Assembly (NCBI RefSeq): GCF_014652555.1 | Contig: NZ_BMZA01000002.1 | Location: forward strand, 1 to 64,000 | DNA from: Novosphingobium colocasiae | GTDB taxonomy: Bacteria; Pseudomonadota; Alphaproteobacteria; Sphingomonadales; Sphingomonadaceae | Length of the DNA stretch: 64,000 bases | Direction: 5' to 3' | In this document: one piece after another, positions 15,542 to 23,423 of the stretch | Position numbering within the stretch: position 1 is the stretch's first letter | Layout: each line of letters opens with the position of its first letter | The notes under the pieces: model-generated | The model's database searches: none | What the model saw: the letters and a program-made list of their open reading frames with translations, nothing else | Told to the model about the DNA's origin: nothing | Position numbers and translations under genes: made by a program

Positions 15542-18232
15542 ATGACGGGACGGGAAATGGTTGGCAGCACGAAAGCGCGCCCGGTGACGAAGCTTGCCGC
15601 GGCATTGCTGGCAACCACGATCATCGGTGGGATGCCTGCCGTCGCTGCGGCGCAGGACGCCGCCGCTGCCGCCACGGCAGCACCCCCGCCCGCCGCCGCG
15701 CCGGCAGTTGTCCAGCGAATCGATTCCATCCAGGTCACCGGTGCCGAACGGCTCGAACCGCAGACGGTGATGTCGTACATCGATCTGCGCGTCGGCCAGC
15801 CCTATACGGCCGCCGCTGCCGACAAGGCGCTCAAGGACCTTTACGCGACCGAGTTGTTCACCAACGTCCAGGTCACGAACGATGCCGGCAAGGTGACCAT
15901 CCAGGTTCAGGAAAACCCGGTCGTCAACCGCATCATCCTTGAAGGCAACAAGCGCATCAAGGACGACAAGATCCTGCCGGAGATCAAGGTCGCCGCGCGC
16001 CAGATCTTCACCCGGTCCAAGGTCCGCGCCGATGTTGCCCGCATCATCGAGCTGTACAAGCGCCAGGGTCGCTACGCCGCCACGGTTGAACCCAAGATGG
16101 TCATGCTCGACCAGAACCGGGTCGATATCGTGTTCGAGATCACCGAGGGCGACAAGTCCAAGGTCCGCCAGATCAACATCATCGGCAACGACAAGTTTTC
16201 GGACGGCAAGCTGCGCGGCGAGATGGTCACCAAGGAGGCTGGGCTCACCAAGATCTTCAGCTCCGCCACCAGCTATGATCCCGATCGCATGGCGTTCGAC
16301 CAGCAGAAGCTGCGCCAGTTCTACCTGACCGAGGGTTATGCCGATTTCCGCGTCGTTTCGGCCGTGGCCGAACTGACGCCGGACAAGAAGGACTTCATCA
16401 TCACTTACGTGGTGGAGGAAGGGAAGCGCTACAAGTTCGGCGATGTCAAGGTGGACAGCCAGTTGCGCGATTTCGATGGCGACAAGCTGGCCTCCGGTCT
16501 GCCGATGAAGAAGGGCGACTGGTACAACGCCAAGATGGTCGAAGACACCATCGACCGCCTGAACGAGACCGCCGGCGCGTTCGGCTATGCCTTCGCCGAT
16601 GTGCGCCCGCAGTACGATCGCAACAAGGAAGACCTCACCATGGGTCTGACCTTCGTGATCGCCGAGGCCCCGCGCGTCTATGTCGAGCGGATCGACATCA
16701 ACGGCAACACGCTGACCCAGGACAAGGTGGTACGCCGCGAATTCCGTCTGGCCGAAGGCGATGCGTTCAACTCGCTGCAGGTCAAGCGTTCGACCAACCG
16801 CATCAAGTCGCTGGGCTATTTCCAGGAAAAGTTCGAAGTCGAACAAAAGCCGGGATCGGCACCCGATCGCATCATCCTCGAAGCCAACGTGGAAGAAAAG
16901 CCGACCGGCGAACTCCAGCTTTCTGCCGGCTTCTCCAGCCTTGAAAGCTTCATCTTCCAGGCCTCGATCCAGCAGCGCAACTTCCGCGGGCGCGGGCAGA
17001 CGATCGGCCTTTCCGGCAGCTATTCGCGCTATTCCAAGAGCGTGCAGACCAGCTTCGTCGAACCCTACCTGTTCGACAAGAACGTGTCGCTCGGCGTCGA
17101 TATCTACCGCCGCGATTACAACAGCTTCAACTATGCGAACTCCGATCGCAACACGACTTACCAGCAATCGACCACCGGTTTCCAGGTTCGCGCCGGCGTC
17201 CCGCTGACCGAATATCTGACCACGGTCGGTCGTTATACGCTCAACTACGACGACGTGACGCTCGACAAGGGCACCTATTACTCGATCGATTCCAGCGGCA
17301 AGCTGTCATGCGATCCGTTGCGCGCCGGCCGTTACCTGTGCGATGCGATCGGCAAGCGGCTGAGTTCGATTGCCGGGCTGTCGCTGATCTACGACACGCT
17401 CGACAACCGGGTGCGTCCGACGCGCGGCATCACCGCTTCGGTCAATGTCGATGTCGCGGGGCTGGGCGGCGATGTCCACTACATCCGCGGGCGGCTGAAT
17501 GCCTCGAAGTTCTTCCCGCTCTACAAGGGCTTCATCTTCTCGCTCTCGGGTGAAGGCGGTGCCATCAAGGGCTGGGGGGGTGACGATATCCGCCTGACCG
17601 ACCGTTTCTACCTGGGAGAGCCGCAGTTGCGCGGTTTCGGCATCCGCGGCGTGGGTCCGCGCGTGATCCGCCAGTATTACAGCAAGACGACGACGGGGAC
17701 GCCGCCGGTCACCACGGTTGAAGAGACGACCGACACCGACGACGCGCTGGGTGGCCGTTTCTACTATCAGGCACGCGCCGAACTGGAGATTCCGCTGGGA
17801 TCGGGTGCCAAGGAACTGGGCCTTCGTCCGTCCATTTTCGCGGATGCCGGCGCGGTCTGGAGCATCAAGAGCCCCAATCTTTCGCAATGCGATCCCAATC
17901 AGCCGGACAAGCCGGAATGCTTCTTCGGGTCGCGTAACAGCTCGGGCCAGCAACTCTACTATCCGGTGAAGGCCGACGGCACTTTTGACACCACCACAAC
18001 CACAACCGATCCGACGAATGCCAGCGGGGTCGCCAACCAGGCTATCGGCTCGCGGCAGTACTTCACCGAAACCTATGTCGGCGATTCGTGGAAGCCGCGC
18101 CTTGCCGTGGGTATCGGCGTGAACTGGAACTCGCCCTTCGGGCCGTTCCGCATCGATTTCTCGAAGGTTATCCTCAAAGAGAAGGGTGATAACCCCAAGA
18201 CCTTCACTTTCAACGTGGGAACCCAATTCTGA
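15542..18232 (+). CDS. bamA: Outer membrane protein assembly factor BamA
   Basis: Central subunit of the beta-barrel assembly machine in the outer membrane. The 896-residue protein has a signal peptide (LAAALLATTIIGGMPAVAAA) and an Ala/Pro linker. Five POTRA domains follow (from VVQRIDSIQVTGAERL onward), then the C-terminal Omp85 barrel with LRGFGIRGVGPR (the lid-lock LRGF motif) and a final GPFRIDFSKV strand ending in F. The start is ATG 15542; ATG 15557 is equally possible. The stop overlaps the skp start, so the two are coupled. Confidence 0.95.
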   Translation: MTGREMVGSTKARPVTKLAAALLATTIIGGMPAVAAAQDAAAAATAAPPPAAAPAVVQRIDSIQVTGAERLEPQTVMSYIDLRVGQPYTAAAADKALKDLYATELFTNVQVTNDAGKVTIQVQENPVVNRIILEGNKRIKDDKILPEIKVAARQIFTRSKVRADVARIIELYKRQGRYAATVEPKMVMLDQNRVDIVFEITEGDKSKVRQINIIGNDKFSDGKLRGEMVTKEAGLTKIFSSATSYDPDRMAFDQQKLRQFYLTEGYADFRVVSAVAELTPDKKDFIITYVVEEGKRYKFGDVKVDSQLRDFDGDKLASGLPMKKGDWYNAKMVEDTIDRLNETAGAFGYAFADVRPQYDRNKEDLTMGLTFVIAEAPRVYVERIDINGNTLTQDKVVRREFRLAEGDAFNSLQVKRSTNRIKSLGYFQEKFEVEQKPGSAPDRIILEANVEEKPTGELQLSAGFSSLESFIFQASIQQRNFRGRGQTIGLSGSYSRYSKSVQTSFVEPYLFDKNVSLGVDIYRRDYNSFNYANSDRNTTYQQSTTGFQVRAGVPLTEYLTTVGRYTLNYDDVTLDKGTYYSIDSSGKLSCDPLRAGRYLCDAIGKRLSSIAGLSLIYDTLDNRVRPTRGITASVNVDVAGLGGDVHYIRGRLNASKFFPLYKGFIFSLSGEGGAIKGWGGDDIRLTDRFYLGEPQLRGFGIRGVGPRVIRQYYSKTTTGTPPVTTVEETTDTDDALGGRFYYQARAELEIPLGSGAKELGLRPSIFADAGAVWSIKSPNLSQCDPNQPDKPECFFGSRNSSGQQLYYPVKADGTFDTTTTTTDPTNASGVANQAIGSRQYFTETYVGDSWKPRLAVGIGVNWNSPFGPFRIDFSKVILKEKGDNPKTFTFNVGTQF

Positions 18233-18942
18233 TGCGTAACTCGTTCAAGACGGCGCTTCTCGCCGCAACCACCCTGCTCGTCCTCGCCGGCACGCAGCCC
18301 GCGCTCGCCAAGGACAAGGACAAGGCGGCTCCCGCCGCTGCTCCGGCCGCCACTGGAACCATCGCCCAAGGCATCGGCATCGCCGATATCGAAGCGATCG
18401 TCGCCAATTCGTCGGCGCAGCAGACCGCCGCGACCCAGCGTCAGACCACGTACAAGGCCCAGTTCGACGCGGCCAAGGCCAAGGAAGATCAGCTCAACGC
18501 CCAGCTCAAGCCGCTGGTCGACAAGTTCAACGCCGATCGCGCCGCCGCCAAGCCCAACAATGCGCTGCTGCAGCAGGAACTGGAACAGCTCCAGGGCATC
18601 CAGAACCAGGGCAAGCAGGACATCCAGAAGATCCTGATGCCGGTCGGCATGTCGCAGGCCTATGTCCAGGAACAGATCGAGGGCAAGCTGAACGACGCGA
18701 TCAAGAACGCGATGACCAAGAAGGGCGTCTCGCTCCTGCTTGCGCCGGATTCGGTGATCGCGGCCAATGGCGGCGCTTACTACCTCAATCAGGACATCCT
18801 GAACGAACTGAACGCGCTGATCCCGGCCGCGCAGCTTGTGCCGCCCGCCGGCTGGGAACCGCGCCAGGTCCGTGAAGCCAAGGCTCAGCAGGCTGCGGCC
18901 CAGGGTCAGCAGCCCGCCGCGCCCGCCACCGGTGGCCGCTGA
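18232..18942 (+). CDS. skp: Periplasmic chaperone, OmpH/Skp family
   Basis: A 236-residue secreted protein with signal peptide ([19 protein letters not shown]), then a short beta strand [14 protein letters not shown] like the OmpH opening. A long coiled-coil helix pair follows (about residues 60-150, rich in Gln, Lys and Ala), then a C-terminal strand region and an Ala/Pro/Gln tail. Skp holds unfolded outer membrane proteins for delivery to BamA. Its ATG overlaps the bamA stop, supporting this role. It is larger than E. coli Skp (161 residues), which is common in sphingomonads. Confidence 0.88.
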   Translation: MRNSFKTALLAATTLLVLAGTQPALAKDKDKAAPAAAPAATGTIAQGIGIADIEAIVANSSAQQTAATQRQTTYKAQFDAAKAKEDQLNAQLKPLVDKFNADRAAAKPNNALLQQELEQLQGIQNQGKQDIQKILMPVGMSQAYVQEQIEGKLNDAIKNAMTKKGVSLLLAPDSVIAANGGAYYLNQDILNELNALIPAAQLVPPAGWEPRQVREAKAQQAAAQGQQPAAPATGGR

Positions 18943-18959
18943 GCCAGGCTGATCCGTCC

Positions 18960-19409
18960 ATGAGCGAGCTTGCCGAGCCTTACGATACCGCAAAGATCCT
19001 GGCGGCGCTTCCGCACCGCTATCCGATGTTGCTGGTCGACCGTGTCGTCTCGATTTCCGACGAGGAGATCGAGGCGGTCAAGGCGGTCAGCTTCAACGAA
19101 GGGTTCTTTCAGGGCCATTTCCCCGGCCGTCCGATCATGCCCGGCGTCCTCCAGATTGAGGCGCTGGCGCAGGCGGCGGGGATTCTGGCGATCGAAAGCC
19201 TCGGCCTCGCCGGGACCGGCAAGCTGGTCTATTTCATGGCGATCGAGGAAGCCAAGTTCCGCGCTCCGGTCACCCCCGGCAACCTGCTGACCCTGCGTGC
19301 CGGCTTCGTCCAGAAGCGCGCACGGGTTTGCAAGTTCTGGGGCAAGGCGTCGATCGAGGACAAGGTGACTTGCGACGTCAATTTCACGGCGATGATCGCG
19401 GACGGTTGA
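18960..19409 (+). CDS. fabZ: 3-hydroxyacyl-ACP dehydratase FabZ
   Basis: Dehydrates beta-hydroxyacyl-ACP in fatty acid synthesis. The 149-residue hotdog-fold protein has the start [13 protein letters not shown] and the active-site helix with H53 ([12 protein letters not shown]) and E67 (QIEALAQ). In most Gram-negative bacteria lpxD lies before fabZ and lpxA/lpxB after it; here fabZ follows skp after 17 bases and is followed by rpmE. This matches an organism without lipid A. Confidence 0.96.
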   Translation: MSELAEPYDTAKILAALPHRYPMLLVDRVVSISDEEIEAVKAVSFNEGFFQGHFPGRPIMPGVLQIEALAQAAGILAIESLGLAGTGKLVYFMAIEEAKFRAPVTPGNLLTLRAGFVQKRARVCKFWGKASIEDKVTCDVNFTAMIADG

Positions 19410-19523
19410 CGGCATCCGGGGGCAGGGCCACTCGCGCCTTGCTTTTTGCCCGATCCGGCGCTATGCGCGCCGCTTTCCGAAAGCAGGCCGGTCGGAACCG
19501 GCCACATGCGAAAGAGTAAGACC

Positions 19524-19751
19524 ATGAAGGCCGATACCCATCCCGATTACCACATGATCACGGTCCAGATGACCGATGGCAGCACGTTCCAGACCCGTTC
19601 GACCTGGGGTTCGGAAGGTGATACGCTGGTGCTCGACATCGATCCCACCTCGCACCCGGCCTGGACCGGCGGCAAGGCGCAGTTGCAGGATGGTGGCCGC
19701 GTGGCCCAGTTCAACAAGCGTTTCGGCGGTCTCTCGCTCAACAAGAAGTAA
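19524..19751 (+). CDS. rpmE: 50S ribosomal protein L31 (bL31), cysteine-free type
   Basis: Large-subunit ribosomal protein of 75 residues. [19 protein letters not shown] is the typical bL31 opening. No cysteine is present, so this is the zinc-independent C-minus form rather than the CxxC-containing one. ATG 19524 is used; the longer frame starting at 19446 is not conserved sequence. A good terminator follows. Confidence 0.94.
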   Translation: MKADTHPDYHMITVQMTDGSTFQTRSTWGSEGDTLVLDIDPTSHPAWTGGKAQLQDGGRVAQFNKRFGGLSLNKK

Positions 19752-19795
19752 GCGAACCACCGGTGCCGCCCGCATCGCGGGTGGTCGATATGCAA

Positions 19796-19821
19796 ACGGG
19801 CGGTCCCTGCGGGCCGCCCGT
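19796..19821 (+). terminator. Rho-independent terminator after rpmE
   Basis: Stem ACGGGCGG (19796-19803) and CCGCCCGT (19814-19821), 10-base loop, followed by TTTCGTTTG. It lies 45 bases after the rpmE stop and ends the bamA-to-rpmE block. The convergent PilZ gene ends at 19841. Confidence 0.85.
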
Positions 19822-19840
19822 TTTCGTTTGGGGAGCGCCT

Positions 19841-20182
19841 TTACAGCCCGAAGCCGCTATCCATCAGGTCGTGCCATTCACGGCGTTCGACCGGCACCGG
19901 GTGGAGGAACTCCATCCCGGCGGTATCATCGCGCACCCAGCGCACGATCGCGTCGAGCATCGGGTGGTCGTTCAGGCCGATCGACAGGATGCGGCCCTGA
20001 TGCAGGCGATCGCTGTCGCCGCGAATGCAGCAGCCGTGCAGCGATACGTCGGTAAGCTGGACGGAAGTGCGGCTGCCCGAGGCGAACTGCAGCATGACCG
20101 TGACCGCCGAATTGTGGCGCGTTTCGCGGCGGCGCTCGAACGGATCGTCGTCGATCTCGGACTGAAACCTCATCAGCGGCAT
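19841..20182 (-). CDS. PilZ domain protein (c-di-GMP binding)
   Basis: A 113-residue single-domain PilZ protein, a family that binds cyclic di-GMP and transmits it to motility or polysaccharide systems. The ligand motifs are present: RRETRHNSAVTVML supplies the arginine pair at the domain start, and DVSLHGCCI supplies the D-x-S-x-x-G motif. ATG 20182 was chosen; GTG 20188 or a TTG at 20248 would add residues without matching the family. It stands alone and convergent with rpmE. A GGDEF/EAL protein elsewhere in the window could make or remove its ligand. Confidence 0.85.
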   Translation of the reverse strand: MPLMRFQSEIDDDPFERRRETRHNSAVTVMLQFASGSRTSVQLTDVSLHGCCIRGDSDRLHQGRILSIGLNDHPMLDAIVRWVRDDTAGMEFLHPVPVERREWHDLMDSGFGL

Positions 20183-20464
20183 GTTCACGCGATCACGTCC
20201 TGTTCTCGTACCGCTCCGGGTATCCGGAGGCACTGTTATCGATTGCAACCCGGCTGATCGGCGCTGCCGGCGTCACCTGCATCTTGGCGGATTTGCCTTA
20301 CTGCCCGGTAAACGCCATAGAAGGGGGACAGGCGGGGGAGATGCCGCAAACGGCATCCGGGTGAAACCAAGCCGCGAACGACCGGGCTGAGGAGCCGGGC
20401 CGGGCGCGGCGTCTGCACCAAACGGGCCCGGCCGATCGCGGCGGGTCCGCAACCGGAGGATTTC

Positions 20465-21022
20465 ATGACCAGCCTTATCCGCCTTGCCGCCGCCGGGAGC
20501 ATGCTGCTCGCCGGCTGTGTCGCTCATGCCGATGCCCCGCCCGCACCGCCGCCCGCCGCCGCGCCGCTTACCGTCAAGGCCAGCGTGATCGGCCTCGACG
20601 GCGCGACGCTCGGCACGGTGACCCTGACCGACGCGCCGACCGGGGTGCTGATCAGCACGGATCTCGCCGGTCTGCCCGCCGGCGATCACGGCTTTCACTT
20701 CCACGAAACCGGGCTGTGCGATGCCGCTACCAAGTTCGCCTCGGCCGGGGCCCATTTCGCGGCGGGCGGCATGGCGCACGGGCTGATGGCGATGGGCGGG
20801 CCGCATGGCGGTGACATGCCGAACCAGCATGTCGGCTCGGACGGCAAGCTCGTCAGCCAGGTGTTCAATTCCGGCGTCACGCTGCGGGCAGGGCCGCATT
20901 CGCTGCTTGATGCCGATGGCTCGGCGCTGGTGATCCATGCCGTGGCGGATGATTATACCAGCCAGCCGGCCGGAGCCGCCGGTGCCCGCATCGCCTGCGC
21001 GGTCATCAAGCCCGCGAGCTAA
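20465..21022 (+). CDS. sodC: Superoxide dismutase [Cu-Zn], lipoprotein-type
   Basis: Periplasmic enzyme that removes superoxide. The 185-residue protein starts with a lipoprotein signal (AAGSMLLAGC, Cys18), then a Pro/Ala linker, then the SodC fold. Copper and zinc ligands are seen in GDHGFHFHETGLC, GAHFAAGG, GGPHGGDMPN and the late LVIHAVADDY, with the disulfide cysteine in RIACAVI. GGAG lies upstream of ATG 20465. It overlaps the convergent dioxygenase gene by 4 bases at the stop codons. Confidence 0.94.
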   Translation: MTSLIRLAAAGSMLLAGCVAHADAPPAPPPAAAPLTVKASVIGLDGATLGTVTLTDAPTGVLISTDLAGLPAGDHGFHFHETGLCDAATKFASAGAHFAAGGMAHGLMAMGGPHGGDMPNQHVGSDGKLVSQVFNSGVTLRAGPHSLLDADGSALVIHAVADDYTSQPAGAAGARIACAVIKPAS

Positions 21023-21663
21023 CCCCAGGGCCGCTCGCGGTACCAGCGGGTGATGACGTACTTGCGCCCCCGGCGAACCTTCATCGCGTGATGGAGGGTC
21101 GCCGGATTGGGCCGACCATCAGGGCGGCGATTGTTCCAGGCGACGAGCTTGCCGGTTTCGGGCTGGATGATCTTGTCGATCGCCTTGAACCGCGTCGCCC
21201 CGCCGGCGGCCACGTCGTTGAGATAGACCATGAAGGTCCAGGTGCGCTGCCCGGCGATGGCGCAGTATTTCTGGAAGTCCGGGTTGCCCGGCTCGAAATA
21301 GTCGGTGTGGGCCTTGAACTCCTGCCCCACTTCGTAGCGCTGCCCCTGCAAGGGTTCGCCATATTGCGGGTCGATGCCCGAAATCTGCGTAAACCTCGCG
21401 GTCAGCGCGGCGACCAGCGGCTCATCGAAGCTCAGATCGCAGGTCGAACTGGTGCGGAAGGCGGAATCGCCGTTGCTGTCGGCCACGGTAGAGGGGCGAT
21501 GCTGGCGCTCGATCAGGTCGATCAGCCCGGCACACATCTCCGGATCGAGAAACCCGCGCTGGACGAACATCTCGACCCGGCCATCGGGCACGCGCTGCAT
21601 ATCGGCGTGCGCCATCAGGAAGGCGGGGAACGATTCGCCATCGAAAGTCGCATCGGGATTCAT
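21019..21663 (-). CDS. Prolyl 4-hydroxylase-like 2-oxoglutarate/Fe(II) dioxygenase
   Basis: A 214-residue oxygenase of the P4Hc type. The iron ligands are H119-x-D121 (EFKAHTDYF) and H192 (LHHAMKV); K201 (RGRKYVITRWYR) would bind 2-oxoglutarate. The pattern FLDPEMCAGLIDLIER near residue 38 and RTWTFMVYLNDVAAGGATRF are typical of bacterial prolyl hydroxylase homologues. The substrate is unknown. The gene is convergent with sodC and has no operon partner. Confidence 0.9.
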   Translation of the reverse strand: MNPDATFDGESFPAFLMAHADMQRVPDGRVEMFVQRGFLDPEMCAGLIDLIERQHRPSTVADSNGDSAFRTSSTCDLSFDEPLVAALTARFTQISGIDPQYGEPLQGQRYEVGQEFKAHTDYFEPGNPDFQKYCAIAGQRTWTFMVYLNDVAAGGATRFKAIDKIIQPETGKLVAWNNRRPDGRPNPATLHHAMKVRRGRKYVITRWYRERPWG

Positions 21664-21860
21664 GCCGGCCTTTTATCGCGCCGCCTGCCGCATGAGAATG
21701 TCCCGGTTGCAGCACCGTCCGCTTTTTTGGGTGCCCGGCGTTTTTTCCTTGGCAACCCGACGTGCCTCGTGCAAAGGCCCGCTCCCACGCCGGTCGCTTC
21801 GTGAAGCGGCTCCGTGCGGCGTTTCCGCGAGGTCTGACGACCGCGGGAATGGCAGAATAT

Positions 21861-21938
21861 GGCGATCGTAGCTCAGTTGGTTAGAGCGCCGGTTTGTGGT
21901 ACCGGAGGTCGTGGGTTCGAACCCCATCGATCGCCCCA
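21861..21938 (+). tRNA. tRNA-His (GTG)
   Basis: Full cloverleaf: an encoded G at -1 (21861) opposite C73, acceptor stem GCGATCG/CGATCGC, D-arm GCTCAGTTGGTTAGAGC, anticodon loop TTGTGGT with anticodon GTG, T-arm with GTTCGAAC, and encoded CCA at 21936-21938. The extra 5' G is the identity mark of tRNA-His. Confidence 0.96.
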
Positions 21939-22075
21939 TTCTTCCCCTTTGCCGCCGCCAAGGCCTAATGTCCTACCAAGGTCTCCCTGCCTGACGCTGA
22001 AAGGCGTTGGTAAGCAGGCGTTGTTGATCGCGGTCACTTGCGTCCACCGCACAGGATACTAGAAGCGCGCCTGTC

Positions 22076-22807
22076 ATGCACGGCTTTGCCAACCCCGCCC
22101 GTTTCCTGCGCATCGCCCGCTGGCTGATGCCGCTGTGCATGGGCGTGGGAATCGTGCTCACCGCCGTCGCGCTGGGCTGGGGGCTGTTCGTGGTCCCGCC
22201 CGAACGGTTGCAGGGTGAAACGGTGCGCATCCTGTTCCTCCACGTCCCCGCCGCTTGGCTGGGCATGGCGGGGTGGATGGGCATTGCCGCCGCTTCGTTC
22301 ACCGAAGTGGTCTGGCGTCATCCGCTGGCTGCCATCGCCGCGCGGGCCTGCGCGGTGCCGGGCGCGCTGTTCACGGCGATCTGCCTCGTTACCGGTTCGC
22401 TGTGGGGCCGTCCCGCCTGGGGCACCTGGTGGGTATGGGACGGACGGCTGACCAGCATGCTGGTGCTGCTGTTTCTCTATTTTGGCTGGCTGGCGCTGGC
22501 CCGCGCCAGCGAAGGCGTGGAAGGCGGCGCGGCGCGCGCTCCGGCCATTTTCGGGCTGGTTGGCGCGGTCAATATCCCGATCATCCATTATTCCGTGATC
22601 TGGTGGAAAGTCCAGCACCAGCCCCCCAGCATCACCATGGGCAAATCGGCGATCGACGGCGCGTTCCTGTGGCCGCTGCTGGCGGCAACGCTGGGTTTTA
22701 CCCTGATCTTTGCCGGTGTCGTGCTGGCGCGGATGCGTGCCTTGCTGGCCAGCCAGCAGGCCGAGGCACGGCTGCGCCGCAAGGCCATGGCCGAAGTGGA
22801 GTTCTGA
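22076..22807 (+). CDS. ccmC: Heme exporter permease CcmC
   Basis: Membrane protein of cytochrome c maturation system I that presents heme to CcmE. The 243-residue protein has six hydrophobic segments and the heme-handling tryptophan-rich motif WGTWWVWDGRLTS near residue 117, flanked by conserved histidines (FLHVPAAW and NIPIIHYSV). It opens the ccmCDEFGHI cluster. ccmA and ccmB are not in front of it in this window. Confidence 0.95.
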   Translation: MHGFANPARFLRIARWLMPLCMGVGIVLTAVALGWGLFVVPPERLQGETVRILFLHVPAAWLGMAGWMGIAAASFTEVVWRHPLAAIAARACAVPGALFTAICLVTGSLWGRPAWGTWWVWDGRLTSMLVLLFLYFGWLALARASEGVEGGAARAPAIFGLVGAVNIPIIHYSVIWWKVQHQPPSITMGKSAIDGAFLWPLLAATLGFTLIFAGVVLARMRALLASQQAEARLRRKAMAEVEF

Positions 22808-22812
22808 CCGCC

Positions 22813-22953
22813 ATGCGCGAGGCGATGGACGCCTGGACATTTGTGATCGCGTCCTACGCCATCGGTGTCGGCGCGACGGCGGTGATGATCGCATGGTCGC
22901 TCATCACCATGAAACGCGCGGAACGCCGCCGCGACGAGACGAGGGCGCGCTGA
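22813..22953 (+). CDS. ccmD: Heme exporter protein CcmD
   Basis: A 46-residue single-pass membrane protein: a short N-terminus (MREAMDAWTFVIASYAIG), a hydrophobic helix (about residues 9-32) and a basic tail KRAERRRDETRAR. This is the standard CcmD form, which helps release holo-CcmE from CcmC. It starts 5 bases after ccmC, and its stop overlaps the ccmE start (TGATG), so position supports the call. Confidence 0.88.
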   Translation: MREAMDAWTFVIASYAIGVGATAVMIAWSLITMKRAERRRDETRAR

Positions 22954-23423
22954 TGGCTGCAGCAGGCGGAACCGGGCTCAAGGCCAAGCACCAGCGGCTT
23001 ATCCTGCTGGCGGTGGCGATGGTGGTGCTGATCGGCGCGGCAATCCTTGCGATCTGGGGCCTGCGCAATCAGGCCAGCTACTTCTACGTCCCGAGCGACA
23101 TCATGGCCAACCGGCCCGATCCGGACCGCGCGGTGCGGCTGGGCGGCATGGTGGAACGCGGCTCGATCCGGACCGAGGCGGACGGCGTCACCGTCCATTT
23201 CGTGGTGCAGGACGGCAAGGCCACGGTTCCGGTGAAGTTCGCCGGGATTGTCCCGTCGCTGTTCGTCGAAGGTTCGGGTGTGGTCGCCGAGGGCAAGCTG
23301 GGCGCTGACGGCACGTTCGTGGCCGACAACCTGCTCGCCAAGCATGACGAGAATTACGTGCCGCGCCAGATGCAGGACATGACCAAGGACGATGCCCGCA
23401 AGGTGGTGGCCGAAACCCGATGA
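22953..23423 (+). CDS. ccmE: Cytochrome c maturation heme chaperone CcmE
   Basis: Periplasmic, membrane-anchored heme chaperone of 156 residues. An N-terminal helix (about residues 15-37) is followed by an OB-fold beta barrel. The heme-attachment histidine is H131 in LLAKHDENYVP, with Y135 as axial ligand. The start overlaps the ccmD stop and the end overlaps the ccmF start. It takes heme from CcmC and hands it to the CcmF/H ligase. Confidence 0.95.
   Translation: MAAAGGTGLKAKHQRLILLAVAMVVLIGAAILAIWGLRNQASYFYVPSDIMANRPDPDRAVRLGGMVERGSIRTEADGVTVHFVVQDGKATVPVKFAGIVPSLFVEGSGVVAEGKLGADGTFVADNLLAKHDENYVPRQMQDMTKDDARKVVAETR

Noticed and set aside
15338..17167. 609-residue ORF antisense to bamA
   Set aside because: Shadow frame of bamA; amino-acid content biased to Asp, Val, Leu and His as expected from antisense codons.
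21673..21939. 88-residue reverse ORF across the tRNA-His gene
   Set aside because: Its start (GFEPTTSGTTNRRSNQLSYD) is the familiar false translation of the reverse strand of a tRNA.
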